In this document: positions 1 through 8,449 of the stretch, in pieces
Layout: each line of letters starts with the position of its first letter
Numbering within the stretch: position 1 is the stretch's first letter
DNA from: Bacteroidales bacterium
GTDB taxonomy: Bacteria; Bacteroidota; Bacteroidia; Bacteroidales; Lentimicrobiaceae
Assembly: GCA_016709025.1 (NCBI GenBank)
Contig: JADJEQ010000012.1
Location: 1 to 64,000, forward strand
DNA length: 64,000 nt
Direction: 5' to 3'
The notes under the pieces: model-generated
Database searches by the model: none
Told to the model about the DNA's origin: nothing
What the model saw: only the letters and a program-made list of their open reading frames with translations
Translations under genes and position numbers: made by a program

Positions 1-1
1 A

Positions 2-415
2 ATCGGATCCAGTGTAGGATTGATTGAACCTGTTTATAGCTATGCTTTTGATTTTACCGACCGATTCCTGGTTTGCGTGAAGGAAAGTTCAGAAACATAC
101 TTTTTGTCAGATTATAATTCATCGGTTGGATGCGAACTGGTTACAAACGGTTCATCCGGAATTAGTTTTACTCATAAACTTTCCATGTTCCCGAATCCTT
201 TTAGCAGCGCTGCAAACCTTCAGTTCCCCGGCAATATGACAAATGCTGAATTACTAATCTTCAACGCTTTTGGGCAACAGGTTAAGCAACTTAAAGGGAT
301 CAATGGAAGGGAAATAACCCTTTTCAGGGATGATTTGCCGGCAGGAATTTATTTTCTGACATTGTACCAGGAAAATATCAGGTTTGCATCGGCGAAGTTT
401 ATCATTATTGATTGA
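2..415 (+). CDS. C-terminal end of a T9SS type A sorting-domain protein (truncated by window edge)
   Basis: The frame is open from the left edge, so this is the tail of a longer gene whose start lies outside the window; a TTG at 20 is in frame but is probably not the real start. The last ~75 residues have the type A sorting-domain pattern: a FPNPF motif, a strand-rich stretch with the NAFGQQV turn, then LPAGIYFLTL and a basic/hydrophobic end. Proteins with this tail cross the outer membrane through the type IX secretion system and are usually anchored on the cell surface or released. What the passenger does cannot be seen here. Confidence 0.85.
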   Translation: MGSSVGLIEPVYSYAFDFTDRFLVCVKESSETYFLSDYNSSVGCELVTNGSSGISFTHKLSMFPNPFSSAANLQFPGNMTNAELLIFNAFGQQVKQLKGINGREITLFRDDLPAGIYFLTLYQENIRFASAKFIIID

Positions 416-704
416 GTTTTCATTGGTTTGTTGACCCCAAAGTTACGACATTGTCTGGTTCTCTTGTTAGACTTACCTGGCAGGCTCCTGATCTGTATTC
501 AGAAACCCGAATGGTTGTAAAATTTTATTCTGATTATTTTCTTTATTGTTGATGTGATTTCCTTTAAAAGTACTTTATTTGCAGGAGAAAGCTGAAAGCT
601 GAGAACCTGCTTCATATACACTCCCGTTTTAACTTATACCGAATCGCACGCTCACATTTTTATATCTATATCAAGTCTGTTTAATTTAAAATTGCATACC
701 ATTT

Positions 705-1403
705 ATGAAGAAGTTCTTATTATTTATTCTTGTATTTACAGGTGCAGTTTTAAGCCTTTCGGCCCAGGACACCATTGTAAAAACCTCCGGCGAAGAGATT
801 TACTGCCACATTCTTAAAGAGACAGCTTCAAAAGTATTTTATTCTGAGCGAATAGACGGAACCTACCAGCAGGGGCAAATTTCAAGGGTAGACATCCGCT
901 CAATCAAATATCTGCGTCGTAAATCCATCCCCGTAACCTATGCCAACAGAACTTTTATTGGGATCGGCATGGGGCTCGATTTTGGCGGAATCGGAATGAA
1001 TGTTATGTACAACCTTACCAATTCACTTGGTGCCTACATCGGTGCCGGATACGCTCTTGCTGGGGTGGGGGTAAACGGTGGAGTTACTTTGCGGCTGGTT
1101 TCTAAAAAACCTGAGAACAGGGTGATTCCTTATATTACTGGCATGTATGGTTACAATGCTGCCATCGCTGTGAAGGATGCCGATGATCTCAACAGGATGT
1201 TTTATGGCCCGAGTATCGGGCTAGGAATTGAGCTAAGGGCACGAAGCCCGAAAGTGAGTTGCTGGACCTTTGCCGTAATTGTTCCCTTCCGGAGCAGCGG
1301 GGTGCAGGACTATATCGACGAATTGAAAAGTAATTACCTGATCGAATTTCAGAACGAGTTATCTCCCGTTTTGTTTTCCATCGGATACAGGTTTTCTCCC
1401 TGA
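705..1403 (+). CDS. Exported outer-membrane-type protein of unknown function
   Basis: A 232-residue protein with a clear signal peptide (MKKFLLFILVFTGAVLSLSAQ, cleavage after about residue 21). Residues 22-70 form a small domain (DTIVKTSGEEIYCHILKET, then a DIRSIKYL stretch) of the kind that precedes beta-barrels in many Bacteroidota envelope proteins. From about residue 85 the sequence alternates glycine-rich and aromatic strands and ends in GYRFSP, typical of a small outer-membrane beta-barrel. I do not recognise a specific family. It stands alone, with no partner within 280 nt on either side. The ATG is preceded by an AT-rich region without a clear TAnnTTTG box. Confidence 0.7.
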   Translation: MKKFLLFILVFTGAVLSLSAQDTIVKTSGEEIYCHILKETASKVFYSERIDGTYQQGQISRVDIRSIKYLRRKSIPVTYANRTFIGIGMGLDFGGIGMNVMYNLTNSLGAYIGAGYALAGVGVNGGVTLRLVSKKPENRVIPYITGMYGYNAAIAVKDADDLNRMFYGPSIGLGIELRARSPKVSCWTFAVIVPFRSSGVQDYIDELKSNYLIEFQNELSPVLFSIGYRFSP

Positions 1404-1513
1404 TCCAGCAGATATTAATTCTGCAGTTTTCTGTTTCAAAGGAAGTAAGAAGGGTTTTAGCTTTAGGCTTTTCGGTTTTAATGCCGTGTAACAGCTTTTA
1501 ACTTTAGGTTTAA

Positions 1514-1779
1514 TTAGGGCTTGCTGAGAAACATTTATATACTTAAAAATAAAACAATTGCAAGGTGAAATAAAGCTTAAGGTGCATGGAAATACGCCAA
1601 TAACATCAAAAAACCTTGCACCTGGAATGTGAATTCCACTTCTTTTAACCAGGATGAGCCACAGCCTGCCTGTTTGCCTTGTATCCGGACATGTCTGACT
1701 GCATCATGCAAACAGGCAGACAGGAGCACCGTAACGTAAAACGGTCGCTATTTTCGTCGGGGTTTTCAGCAGGCCCTAA
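1514..1779. mobile_element. MITE-like element / internally deleted insertion sequence
   Basis: The ends are inverted repeats: TTAGGGCTTGCTGAGAA at the left, and the complement of the right end reads TTAGGGCCTGCTGAAAA (two mismatches). Both sides are flanked by TTAA (1510-1513 and 1780-1783), which looks like a target-site duplication. The interior has no ORF of useful length, only ATG plus four codons before a stop near 1587, so a transposase would have to be supplied from elsewhere. A nested inverted repeat (1665-1677 against 1708-1719, CCTGCCTGTTTGC type) lies inside. The IS family is not assigned. Confidence 0.6.
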
Positions 1780-1857
1780 TTAAGAAAAGTCTGGATATGC
1801 ACACAGAGAGAATTTTTCTTGAAACCCATTTCCGGTTTTTATCCAGCACACTAATTT

Positions 1858-1886
1858 AACCAGGCAATGTAGCCTGGTTTTTTTTA
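1858..1886 (+). terminator. Rho-independent terminator
   Basis: Perfect 8-bp stem AACCAGGC / GCCTGGTT with a 6-nt loop, followed by a run of seven T. It lies about 450 nt past the 705-1403 gene and just past the MITE-like element. Confidence 0.75.
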
Positions 1887-2172
1887 TCAAGCGGTAAATG
1901 CCCTTTCACCAATCTGATTCTATCCCAATTACGCTTTTTATTGTTAAATTTTAGTTAAAGTCAGGTTTGTTATATTAATTTAGTCTAAATAAGAATAAAT
2001 ATTTTCTACATTTGTTATTCTAAATTGTAATTTCACGGGTTTTAGCCTCACTTTCCCGACTACCCTTCTCTGTGAATTCCATTCGGAATAGGTTCAGTTT
2101 TCCTGAAAGACCAGATGGGTGTATTTTAAGTTTCTATAAATCAGTTTTTATTTAATTAAAACCCCACAGATT

Positions 2173-2988
2173 ATGTTGCTGAAAATCGGATCAACCGGCG
2201 ATGAGGTTAAAAAACTTCAGGTCAGATTGGGTGTCTCCAACACCGGTAATTTCGGACCCATCACAGATGGAAAGGTTAAAGAATGGCAATCCCGGAATAA
2301 TTTGACAGCCAACGGCGTTGTTGACGATTTGATCTGGGGAATGTTGTTTCCGGTACCGGGCCTGAACGGAGGCGCTGTATCAACCGGTAGTTTCAAACTC
2401 GAAAACCTCAAGGGTAAAATACCCGAAGCTGTGCTCAGTCAATTGCCGGAAACGATTGCCAAATTCAATATCAGCAATGTTTTGAGGCTTTCTCACTTTC
2501 TGGCACAATGTGGACACGAAAGTGGCGGTTTCAGGGATGTTGAAGAAAAACTCAGCTATTCGGCCCAAAGATTGAAAGAGGTATTCCCAAAGATTTTTAC
2601 GGGTAACCTGAGTGAGGCTTATGCCCGGAATCCGGCAAAAACCGCATCAAGGGCTTATGCAAATATCATTGGCAATGGTGATGAAGCCAGCGGTGACGGT
2701 TACAAATTCCGGGGCAGGGGTTTTATACAATTAACCGGCAGAGCCAATTACAGAGACTTTTCCAAATATATCGGAGAAGATATGGAAATCAATCCCGATC
2801 TGGTTGCTTCAAAATACCCGCTTTCTTCCGCCGCATTTTATTTCAGCTCCAGGAAGATATGGGTGATCTGTGATCAGGGAGCTACCAAAGAGGTAGTTGC
2901 TTCAGTTACCAGGAAAGTGAATGCAAAGCTTCTGGGACTCCAGGACAGGATCAATCATTTTAATGAATATTACGCTCTGATTAGGTAA
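2173..2988 (+). CDS. Peptidoglycan-binding domain plus GH19 chitinase/lysozyme-like enzyme
   Basis: Residues 1-60 match a PG_binding_1 repeat (LKIGSTGDEVKKLQVRLG ... TANGVVDDLIWGML). Residues ~75-271 match the GH19 fold: the catalytic-acid region AQCGHESGGFRDVEE (E116 and the E124/E125 pair) and the loop YKFRGRGFIQLTGRANY at 177-193. GH19 enzymes of this size cleave chitin or peptidoglycan glycan strands; with a cell-wall-binding module, peptidoglycan is the likelier substrate. There is no signal peptide, as in many phage endolysins, so export would need another route. It is the first gene of a plus-strand group with a membrane protein, an exported protease and a second membrane protein (148-nt gap to the next gene). 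No other phage genes are present. Confidence 0.85.
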   Translation: MLLKIGSTGDEVKKLQVRLGVSNTGNFGPITDGKVKEWQSRNNLTANGVVDDLIWGMLFPVPGLNGGAVSTGSFKLENLKGKIPEAVLSQLPETIAKFNISNVLRLSHFLAQCGHESGGFRDVEEKLSYSAQRLKEVFPKIFTGNLSEAYARNPAKTASRAYANIIGNGDEASGDGYKFRGRGFIQLTGRANYRDFSKYIGEDMEINPDLVASKYPLSSAAFYFSSRKIWVICDQGATKEVVASVTRKVNAKLLGLQDRINHFNEYYALIR

Positions 2989-2991
2989 TGA

Positions 2992-3080
2992 CAAGTAAAA
3001 AGTAAAAAGTAAGTAGTAGGAAATAAGAAGTAAGAAGTAAGAGGGAAGAAGTCAGAAGTCGGAAGTCAGAAGTCCGATAC
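2992..3080. repeat. Low-complexity AAGTAAGAAGT tract
   Basis: Short words such as AAGTA, GAAGTAA and GAAGTC are repeated head to tail between the lysozyme gene and the next gene. The tract is purine-only over most of its length. No hairpin or ORF is seen in it. Confidence 0.65.
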
Positions 3081-3136
3081 CAATACGACATTATAAATTA
3101 CAGTAATTAAAATTTTATAACACAGATTTTCCGAAG

Positions 3137-3982
3137 ATGGGAACAGACGAGAAAAAGCTGGTCAGCAGCATAAAAAGGGCAACCATACTTTCGGGTGTTG
3201 GTATGGGATTGTTGCTTGGGATTATTATGGGATTATCGGTTTCAGAAACAGTTCAGACTATTTTCGGAGTACTTACCACCATACTCGGTGCTTTTCTGGG
3301 CTTCGACAAGCGAAGTTTTGCAGGAATGGAGGCTTCCGAATACGAAAAGGAACAACACAACACGCTGTTCACTGCATTACGGGCCGGTTGGTTTGGGATT
3401 GCTGTGGTGGTGGGTATCCTTTCAGGTATTGGAATACGCACACAGGAGGTTTTTGAGATTCCGGTTGCTAAAAAAGTGAAACAATTGACTGATGCCGGAT
3501 TTGAACCCGAATATGCCAGAAAACTGATTGCTTACCAGAAGTTCGCTATCGACCCCAATACCGGAGAACTGGGAGCGACAACCGAGGTTCAGCGGAAAGG
3601 CCAGGCTGCCTTGTTTAATGCGGAAGACAGAGCCACCCTCTGCGGGGCCATTGATCCCGATAATTGGGATAATAACTGGCAAACAGCCAAAACGGCCTTG
3701 CTGGAACTTGACAAGGAACCAGTTGCCCGATTGGTTGGAGCAATTGAACAATATGTGCCGGAAGTTCAGCGGTTTGATTTCCTCAGGGCATTGCGGATAC
3801 TGGTTTGTGAAATGAACATTAAGACAACTGATTTATGCAATCTGGGCTCCGATATGAGTAAATGGCAGGTAAATGAAGAAACCTCTGCCATTGCAGTGGA
3901 AGTTGCCAGACTTCCGGCCGAAAATCAGAACAGGATGATGGAAGTACTTTCAGTTATGGTTTGTCAACTTGAAAAAGATTAA
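3137..3982 (+). CDS. Three-TM membrane protein with cytoplasmic helical domain, unknown family
   Basis: 281 residues. Hydrophobic segments at about 13-31, 37-54 and 83-103 are rich in Gly (GVGMGLLLGIIMG; FGVLTTILGAFLGF). After the third segment comes a soluble part beginning VAKKVKQLTDAGFEPEYARKL and continuing as a mostly helical region to the end. The protein encoded at 5448-6056 has the same order: Gly-rich hydrophobic hairpin, third segment, then WVKAGFSPEEARAMYL. The two are probably paralogues flanking the protease gene. The gap to the protease gene is 20 nt, so cotranscription is likely. The family is not recognised; a membrane anchor or sensor for the protease is only a guess from position. 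Confidence 0.7.
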   Translation: MGTDEKKLVSSIKRATILSGVGMGLLLGIIMGLSVSETVQTIFGVLTTILGAFLGFDKRSFAGMEASEYEKEQHNTLFTALRAGWFGIAVVVGILSGIGIRTQEVFEIPVAKKVKQLTDAGFEPEYARKLIAYQKFAIDPNTGELGATTEVQRKGQAALFNAEDRATLCGAIDPDNWDNNWQTAKTALLELDKEPVARLVGAIEQYVPEVQRFDFLRALRILVCEMNIKTTDLCNLGSDMSKWQVNEETSAIAVEVARLPAENQNRMMEVLSVMVCQLEKD

Positions 3983-4002
3983 TAACATTAAATCCAGTTA
4001 TT

Positions 4003-5445
4003 ATGAAAAATAGATTGTTTATTTTTTCGCTGATTACAGTAGTCATCCTTCATTCATACGATACCATTGCACAATCCGATGTTGAAAGTGCAAGAGCATC
4101 GGTGGTTAAAATTAAAACCAAATATTCTGTAACGAACAAGAGCGGAAAGGTTGAACCAAAAGCGGGAACGGCAACAGGATTTTGCTGGCAGGATCCCCTG
4201 TATGTTGTAACGGCCCTGCATGCGGTAGCCGGTGTTACAGAAATCAAAATTTTTAAAAATGATGGTAGCAGTACCTCGGCAAAAGTAGTTAAGGCTTTGC
4301 TGGAGGCAGATCTGGCTTTGCTGAAGTTGGCATCCGATCTCGGACTCAAACCACTCGCACTGGCCGAGGTTAATGTGAATGCAGGAAAAAGCTATACCAT
4401 CTGGGGATTTCCTCATGCTGTAAATAAAATTCAGGATAATGAGGTCAGGCTTTCCCGGAGCGTTGAAACATCGCCCATACTCGATGACATCATCAATGGA
4501 GATGACCTGAAGTATCAGCTCGAGAAACAAAAATACCCTTCCACCAGGGCTAAAATCTTAAAAATAGGATCAACCATTCAACCAGGGCAGTCTGGTGCAC
4601 CGCTTTTCACCAGCGATGGCAAGGTGGTTGGTGTTGCTGACGGAGGCCTGAGAGGCGGAACAGCACTTTTAAACTGGGGAATGCCGGCCCATTATTATGT
4701 GCCACGACTCTCCACTTCTCAGGATCTTATCCCCAATACGGTTTCACTACAGTCGAGCCTTTACAGCAGCAGCACCACCATACCTGAAGATGCTACAGAT
4801 GAAGAAGTTAACGAGATCATAGAGGAGGAGGCCAAAGAGAATACTATATATATCGGGGATCAATCGATAACTAAATCATGGACAGCCGATTTTGAAGAAA
4901 TTACTGCTACCATGCCAGAAGAAGATAAAGCAAGCTTATTGGAAACAATAAAGCTAATCGGAATAGACATGTCAGATACCTGGTATGATATTTACGAAGA
5001 TTACAATACCGGGGCAACCATTTCAATTCCTTACGGCGAAAGCTTCGATGTCGAAGATGGCTGGTATTATACCTGCAATGCCGATGCCAGCCTGTGTTAT
5101 TATGTGCTTCCTTTTGATGCAGAAACCTACGAGAATGCCAAAACCCAGACATATTCGCTTTTCAATAATAGTTTTCCGGCTGAATCCTGGGTTTCCAGCC
5201 CCGAGGTTCCGGATGCAGTTGAGGAAAATGACCAATACGAAGAAGCAAGTTATACTTTAGCCCGGGTTTCTGCAGACGGTAGTGGTAAGGTACTGGTATT
5301 TACTTCCGAGATTTATGGCTCTGATCTAATGGTTGCTTTTATGATCTATGATGTTAACCAATTGATAGGAAATGTGACTTACCAAAAGCAATATCTCCAT
5401 TTTTCACTGGCCATGGAAATGCGTGATTTTGCTTATGACTATTGA
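4003..5445 (+). CDS. Exported trypsin-like (S1C type) serine protease with extra C-terminal domain
   Basis: Signal peptide at 1-24 (ends in DTIAQ). Residues ~27-235 form a chymotrypsin-fold peptidase: His73 in VVTALHAV, Asp103 in EADLALLKL and Ser197 in QPGQSGAPLF make the catalytic triad, and GKVVGVADGG follows as in DegP/HtrA relatives. There is no PDZ domain. Instead there is an acidic linker (~255-280, EDATDEEVNEIIEEEAKE) and a ~200-residue C-terminal domain (aromatic-rich, WYDIYEDYN ... YYTCNADASLCYYV) that I do not recognise. The active site should face the periplasm or outside. The gene is bracketed by two similar membrane-protein genes and overlaps or abuts the second, so a membrane-linked proteolysis unit is plausible. 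Confidence 0.85.
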   Translation: MKNRLFIFSLITVVILHSYDTIAQSDVESARASVVKIKTKYSVTNKSGKVEPKAGTATGFCWQDPLYVVTALHAVAGVTEIKIFKNDGSSTSAKVVKALLEADLALLKLASDLGLKPLALAEVNVNAGKSYTIWGFPHAVNKIQDNEVRLSRSVETSPILDDIINGDDLKYQLEKQKYPSTRAKILKIGSTIQPGQSGAPLFTSDGKVVGVADGGLRGGTALLNWGMPAHYYVPRLSTSQDLIPNTVSLQSSLYSSSTTIPEDATDEEVNEIIEEEAKENTIYIGDQSITKSWTADFEEITATMPEEDKASLLETIKLIGIDMSDTWYDIYEDYNTGATISIPYGESFDVEDGWYYTCNADASLCYYVLPFDAETYENAKTQTYSLFNNSFPAESWVSSPEVPDAVEENDQYEEASYTLARVSADGSGKVLVFTSEIYGSDLMVAFMIYDVNQLIGNVTYQKQYLHFSLAMEMRDFAYDY

Positions 5446-5447
5446 GT

Positions 5448-6056
5448 ATGGCTAAAATTCTGAAACAAATATCAGAAGGAGCAGGCATCGGATTGCTGGG
5501 CGGATTGCTTATCGGCATCACCGATTCCGACTGGATCCGCCTGATTATCGCCCTTGCGCTGATTGCTTTCACCGGAAAATCGTTTAAAGAAACCATTCTG
5601 AAAGCAGAACCTTCTCTGAGGCAATCCGCAACCGGCATAGCAGCATTTTTAGCCGTTCTGGTTGGATTGTACATCAACGGGCGTAGTACTTTTGACCAAT
5701 TGCCATCAGATGCTGTGGATAAATGGGTTAAAGCAGGATTTAGTCCCGAAGAGGCACGCGCCATGTACCTGAAGAATTGGGAATGGGAAAACCAGAAGGA
5801 CAGCGAGCCATCACCGGCGGTGCAGGCAATGATTAAGTCCATGCTGGATCGAATGGGTTCAGACAGCAGAACCATTCAACAAAACAACGATTCAATCAGG
5901 CATGAAATCCCTACCGATTCCGTTTCAACAGATGTAGAAGAGGAACTCCCTGATAGAGCCCGATGCTGGGTAGCTGTATTATTGAGTTACAACCGCCTGC
6001 TATCATTTCCTGTTTTTTCTTTTTCCGTATTACTTATTGCTATTTCAAGGATTTAA
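5448..6056 (+). CDS. Membrane protein paralogous to the 3137-3982 product
   Basis: The ATG at 5448 lies 2 nt after the protease stop, so the two are translationally coupled; a TTG overlapping that stop is an unlikely alternative. About 202 residues: Gly-rich hydrophobic segments at ~10-24, 29-42 and 59-75, then DKWVKAGFSPEEARAMY, matching the motif in the upstream membrane protein, then a polar helical stretch. The last ~30 residues turn hydrophobic (VLLSYN ... VFSFSVLLIAISRI), unlike the paralogue. This may be a fourth membrane segment or the result of a frameshift near 5960. Function unknown. Confidence 0.65.
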   Translation: MAKILKQISEGAGIGLLGGLLIGITDSDWIRLIIALALIAFTGKSFKETILKAEPSLRQSATGIAAFLAVLVGLYINGRSTFDQLPSDAVDKWVKAGFSPEEARAMYLKNWEWENQKDSEPSPAVQAMIKSMLDRMGSDSRTIQQNNDSIRHEIPTDSVSTDVEEELPDRARCWVAVLLSYNRLLSFPVFSFSVLLIAISRI

Positions 6057-6067
6057 TTACATCCCCC

Positions 6068-6097
6068 TTGACAAATTTTCGGGATGCTGTATATTTG
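6068..6097 (+). promoter_or_regulatory. Bacteroidota-type promoter (TTG-N19-TATATTTG)
   Basis: TTG at 6068-6070 and TATATTTG at 6090-6097 match the -33/-7 consensus of the Bacteroidota primary sigma factor, with 19 nt between. Transcription would start near 6103, about 40 nt before the ATG at 6144, which also supports 6144 rather than the upstream in-frame start at 6084. Confidence 0.75.
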
Positions 6098-6143
6098 CAC
6101 GCTTATCAGCCAGTCTTTCACCCATTCCCAAACCATCCATTTT

Positions 6144-8228
6144 ATGAAAAATTTCTTCCTTTTTCTGTTGCTGCTGCAATTTGTGATTCCTTTTAACCTC
6201 ATCGCACAGGCCCCTGTTTATTTTGATCCGCAGGCGCTTGAAGCCACAGTGGGCGCAAATGATTCTGTTGTTGTTCACACTGTTCTCCGGAATACATCGG
6301 AAGCGGTTGTTGAGTTTTCTTTCCCCGGTTTCACCAATCGTGAACAGGGTGGCCCGGATGATTTTGGTTATTCGTGGATCGACAGCGACGAACCCAATGG
6401 CCCCGACTGGGTTTGGACAGACATCTCAGAAACCGGAATTCCGGTTGAAGGATTGGGTGATGATATGGTCGCCGGTCCTTGTGAAATGGGTTTTGATTTT
6501 CCGTTTTATGGTGAGAACAAGCATGTTTTTTGGATCAACTCCAACGGCAGCATTGGGTTTAACCAGCAGTTGCTGCCATTTGCCAATGAACCCATCCCAA
6601 CGAACAGCAACTATACTGATTTCATCGCCTGGTTCTGGGATGACCTCACCATCGATACTGCCATGACTACCATATATTTTAAAAACTTTGAAGAAAAGAC
6701 CATTGTACAGTTTAATAAAATGGTTCATTATCCCGGAACAGAGTCTTTTATAACCGCACAGGTTGTTATGATGGCGAATGGAACCATTGTGATCCGCTAC
6801 CGCCAGGTGACAGAGAATTTTGAAACCAACAGTGCCACCATTGGCCTGCAGTCTTCCAACCCTGAACTCGGCCTGCAGGTTTCGATGAACGAAGCTTATG
6901 TTCATTCTGAAATGGCTGTCCGTTTTGATTTGACCAGGGGGTTCATTAAATCGGTAACTCCGGCTTCATTGACATTGCAGCCTGGAACTCAGGAAACCAT
7001 CTGGATAAAATACAGTTCTGTGGGTTTTGAAACCGGTGGTTATGAACAGGAACTCAGGTGTGTTACCAGTCTCCCTGAATACCCTGAACTGTTTGTTCAC
7101 AATGTGATGCATGTTGCCAATCCGGTAACGGCCGGTTTCAGGGGATATGTTACGGATGCTTCAACCGGTTATGCCATCAATGATGTAAAGGTTAAGGTAG
7201 GAGAACACCAGGTTTTCACCAATTCAAATGGTTTTTACGAACTACCACTGGAGCCCGGGAGTTACGATGTTACTTTTTCAAGAAACGGATACCAGGCATT
7301 GACTGTTGAAGACACTACCGCGGTCAGCGGTTATTCAACCCTGAATGTAAGCCTGGGCGGATTTTATTTTATTGCAGGTCGTGTTTTTGCCGGTGAAAAT
7401 CCAATTGAAACCGGTTTTGCCTATGGATATAAAATGCTTGAAGGCAATGTGGTGGATATTTATGCAGAAATGGTGGGTGAATCTGGCTGGTACGAATTCA
7501 GTGGTTTGTCATCGGCACAATACATCACCAAAGCAGAACCGGGGCCAGGTTCAGTTTATTATGGTGACTACCTGCCAACCTATTACGGAGATGTGATTCA
7601 CTGGGAGGACGCTGCTGTGATCGATCTGATGCAGGGCACAGATGATGCCCACATACACCTGGTCGCAGTTACAAATGCACCCCAGGGTCCGGGCAGCATT
7701 AGTGGTAGTATTGACTATGGTGTTAAAAATGAAGGAGTTCCGGTAATTCTTCGTACTTCAGGTGGTTCGGTTATGATGGCTACAACGGCAGCCGACGGAA
7801 CTTTCAGTTTCCCCGGTATCGCGTATGGAACCTATCAGGTATTTGCAGAAGTTGCCGGTAAGTCGGTTTACCCGCATTCTGTTACTTTAAATGAAGCCAA
7901 TCCTTCTGTTTCTGATATTAAGATGGTGATTCTCGAAAATTCAATTGTTTTCCTTGGCATTGCCAATTCTGAGATCTTTAAAACGGATCTTCTTGTTTAC
8001 CCCAACCCGGCAGCAGACATGCTGAATGTTAAGATCGACCTTAAAAAGCCTGCAATGATTAATGTCGAAATCCTTGATCCTTTGGGAAAAATCCTTTCAC
8101 ATGAGCAGCATCAGTTAAATGGACAGAAGAATATTGCAATTAATTTGAATTCATTACCTGAAGGCATCTATTTTTTAAGGTGCGAAGCGTTGGGAGATCT
8201 GATCATGAAAATGTTTGTAAAGCAATAG
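6144..8228 (+). CDS. Large T9SS type A surface protein with carboxypeptidase-regulatory-like repeats
   Basis: The ATG at 6144 was chosen because it starts a signal peptide (MKNFFLFLLLLQFVIPFNLIAQ) and sits downstream of a good promoter; the frame is open 60 nt further up. The 694-residue protein has a ~230-residue N-terminal beta-rich region (WINSNGSIGFNQQLLP resembles secreted nidogen-like or choice-of-anchor folds). Carboxypeptidase-regulatory-like units follow near residues ~335-410 (GFRGYVTDASTGYAINDVKVKV) and ~530-600 (GSISGSIDYGVKNEGVPVIL). A type A sorting domain closes it (VYPNPAADMLNVKI ... LPEGIYFLRC). It is likely displayed on or released from the cell surface; no catalytic motif is visible. 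Confidence 0.8.
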   Translation: MKNFFLFLLLLQFVIPFNLIAQAPVYFDPQALEATVGANDSVVVHTVLRNTSEAVVEFSFPGFTNREQGGPDDFGYSWIDSDEPNGPDWVWTDISETGIPVEGLGDDMVAGPCEMGFDFPFYGENKHVFWINSNGSIGFNQQLLPFANEPIPTNSNYTDFIAWFWDDLTIDTAMTTIYFKNFEEKTIVQFNKMVHYPGTESFITAQVVMMANGTIVIRYRQVTENFETNSATIGLQSSNPELGLQVSMNEAYVHSEMAVRFDLTRGFIKSVTPASLTLQPGTQETIWIKYSSVGFETGGYEQELRCVTSLPEYPELFVHNVMHVANPVTAGFRGYVTDASTGYAINDVKVKVGEHQVFTNSNGFYELPLEPGSYDVTFSRNGYQALTVEDTTAVSGYSTLNVSLGGFYFIAGRVFAGENPIETGFAYGYKMLEGNVVDIYAEMVGESGWYEFSGLSSAQYITKAEPGPGSVYYGDYLPTYYGDVIHWEDAAVIDLMQGTDDAHIHLVAVTNAPQGPGSISGSIDYGVKNEGVPVILRTSGGSVMMATTAADGTFSFPGIAYGTYQVFAEVAGKSVYPHSVTLNEANPSVSDIKMVILENSIVFLGIANSEIFKTDLLVYPNPAADMLNVKIDLKKPAMINVEILDPLGKILSHEQHQLNGQKNIAINLNSLPEGIYFLRCEALGDLIMKMFVKQ

Positions 8229-8276
8229 GAATAAACAACATTTGATCTGAATGCCTTAACTATGGTTATAAAAAAT

Positions 8277-8308
8277 AGCCATCCTGATCTACCGGGGTGG
8301 CTTTTTTA
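8277..8308 (+). terminator. Rho-independent terminator after the 6144-8228 gene
   Basis: Stem AGCCATCC / GGGTGGCT (one G-T wobble), 10-nt loop, then six T. Located about 50 nt past the stop codon. Confidence 0.75.
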
Positions 8309-8365
8309 GATTGATGACTTATAGAAATGATTCAGAGACTGATTGAATTCTAGTAAACTCAAAGA

Positions 8366-8393
8366 ATAGGCCCGTCATTTATGGCGGGCCTAT
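8366..8393 (-). terminator. Hairpin, probable terminator of the minus-strand diheme lipoprotein gene
   Basis: Perfect 9-bp stem ATAGGCCCG / CGGGCCTAT with a 10-nt loop, about 57 nt past the stop codon of the minus-strand gene. The T-run is poor in both directions, so strand and role are less certain. Confidence 0.5.
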
Positions 8394-8449
8394 TGAAAAT
8401 GGAATTAAAAATTAAAACAATCTCTTAGAAGAAAGAATAAGATTTTCTG

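Larger units (their letters stand above)
1404..2172. other. Intergenic region with MITE-like element, terminator and promoter box
   Basis: No gene is visible in these 769 bases. They hold a short element with terminal inverted repeats (1514-1779), a hairpin plus T-run terminator (1858-1886), and a possible TACATTTG -7 box at 2007-2014 that could drive the lysozyme-protease group from 2173. The strongly AT-rich stretch 1900-2030 fits an upstream promoter region. Confidence 0.6.

Noticed and set aside
5354..5875. Minus-strand 173-codon frame over the protease end and next gene
   Set aside because: Antisense to two better-supported genes; no signal, domain or ribosome site.
2173..6056. Prophage remnant because of the GH19 endolysin-like gene
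   Set aside because: No capsid, tail, integrase or holin-type gene is nearby, and the neighbours are an exported protease and membrane proteins.
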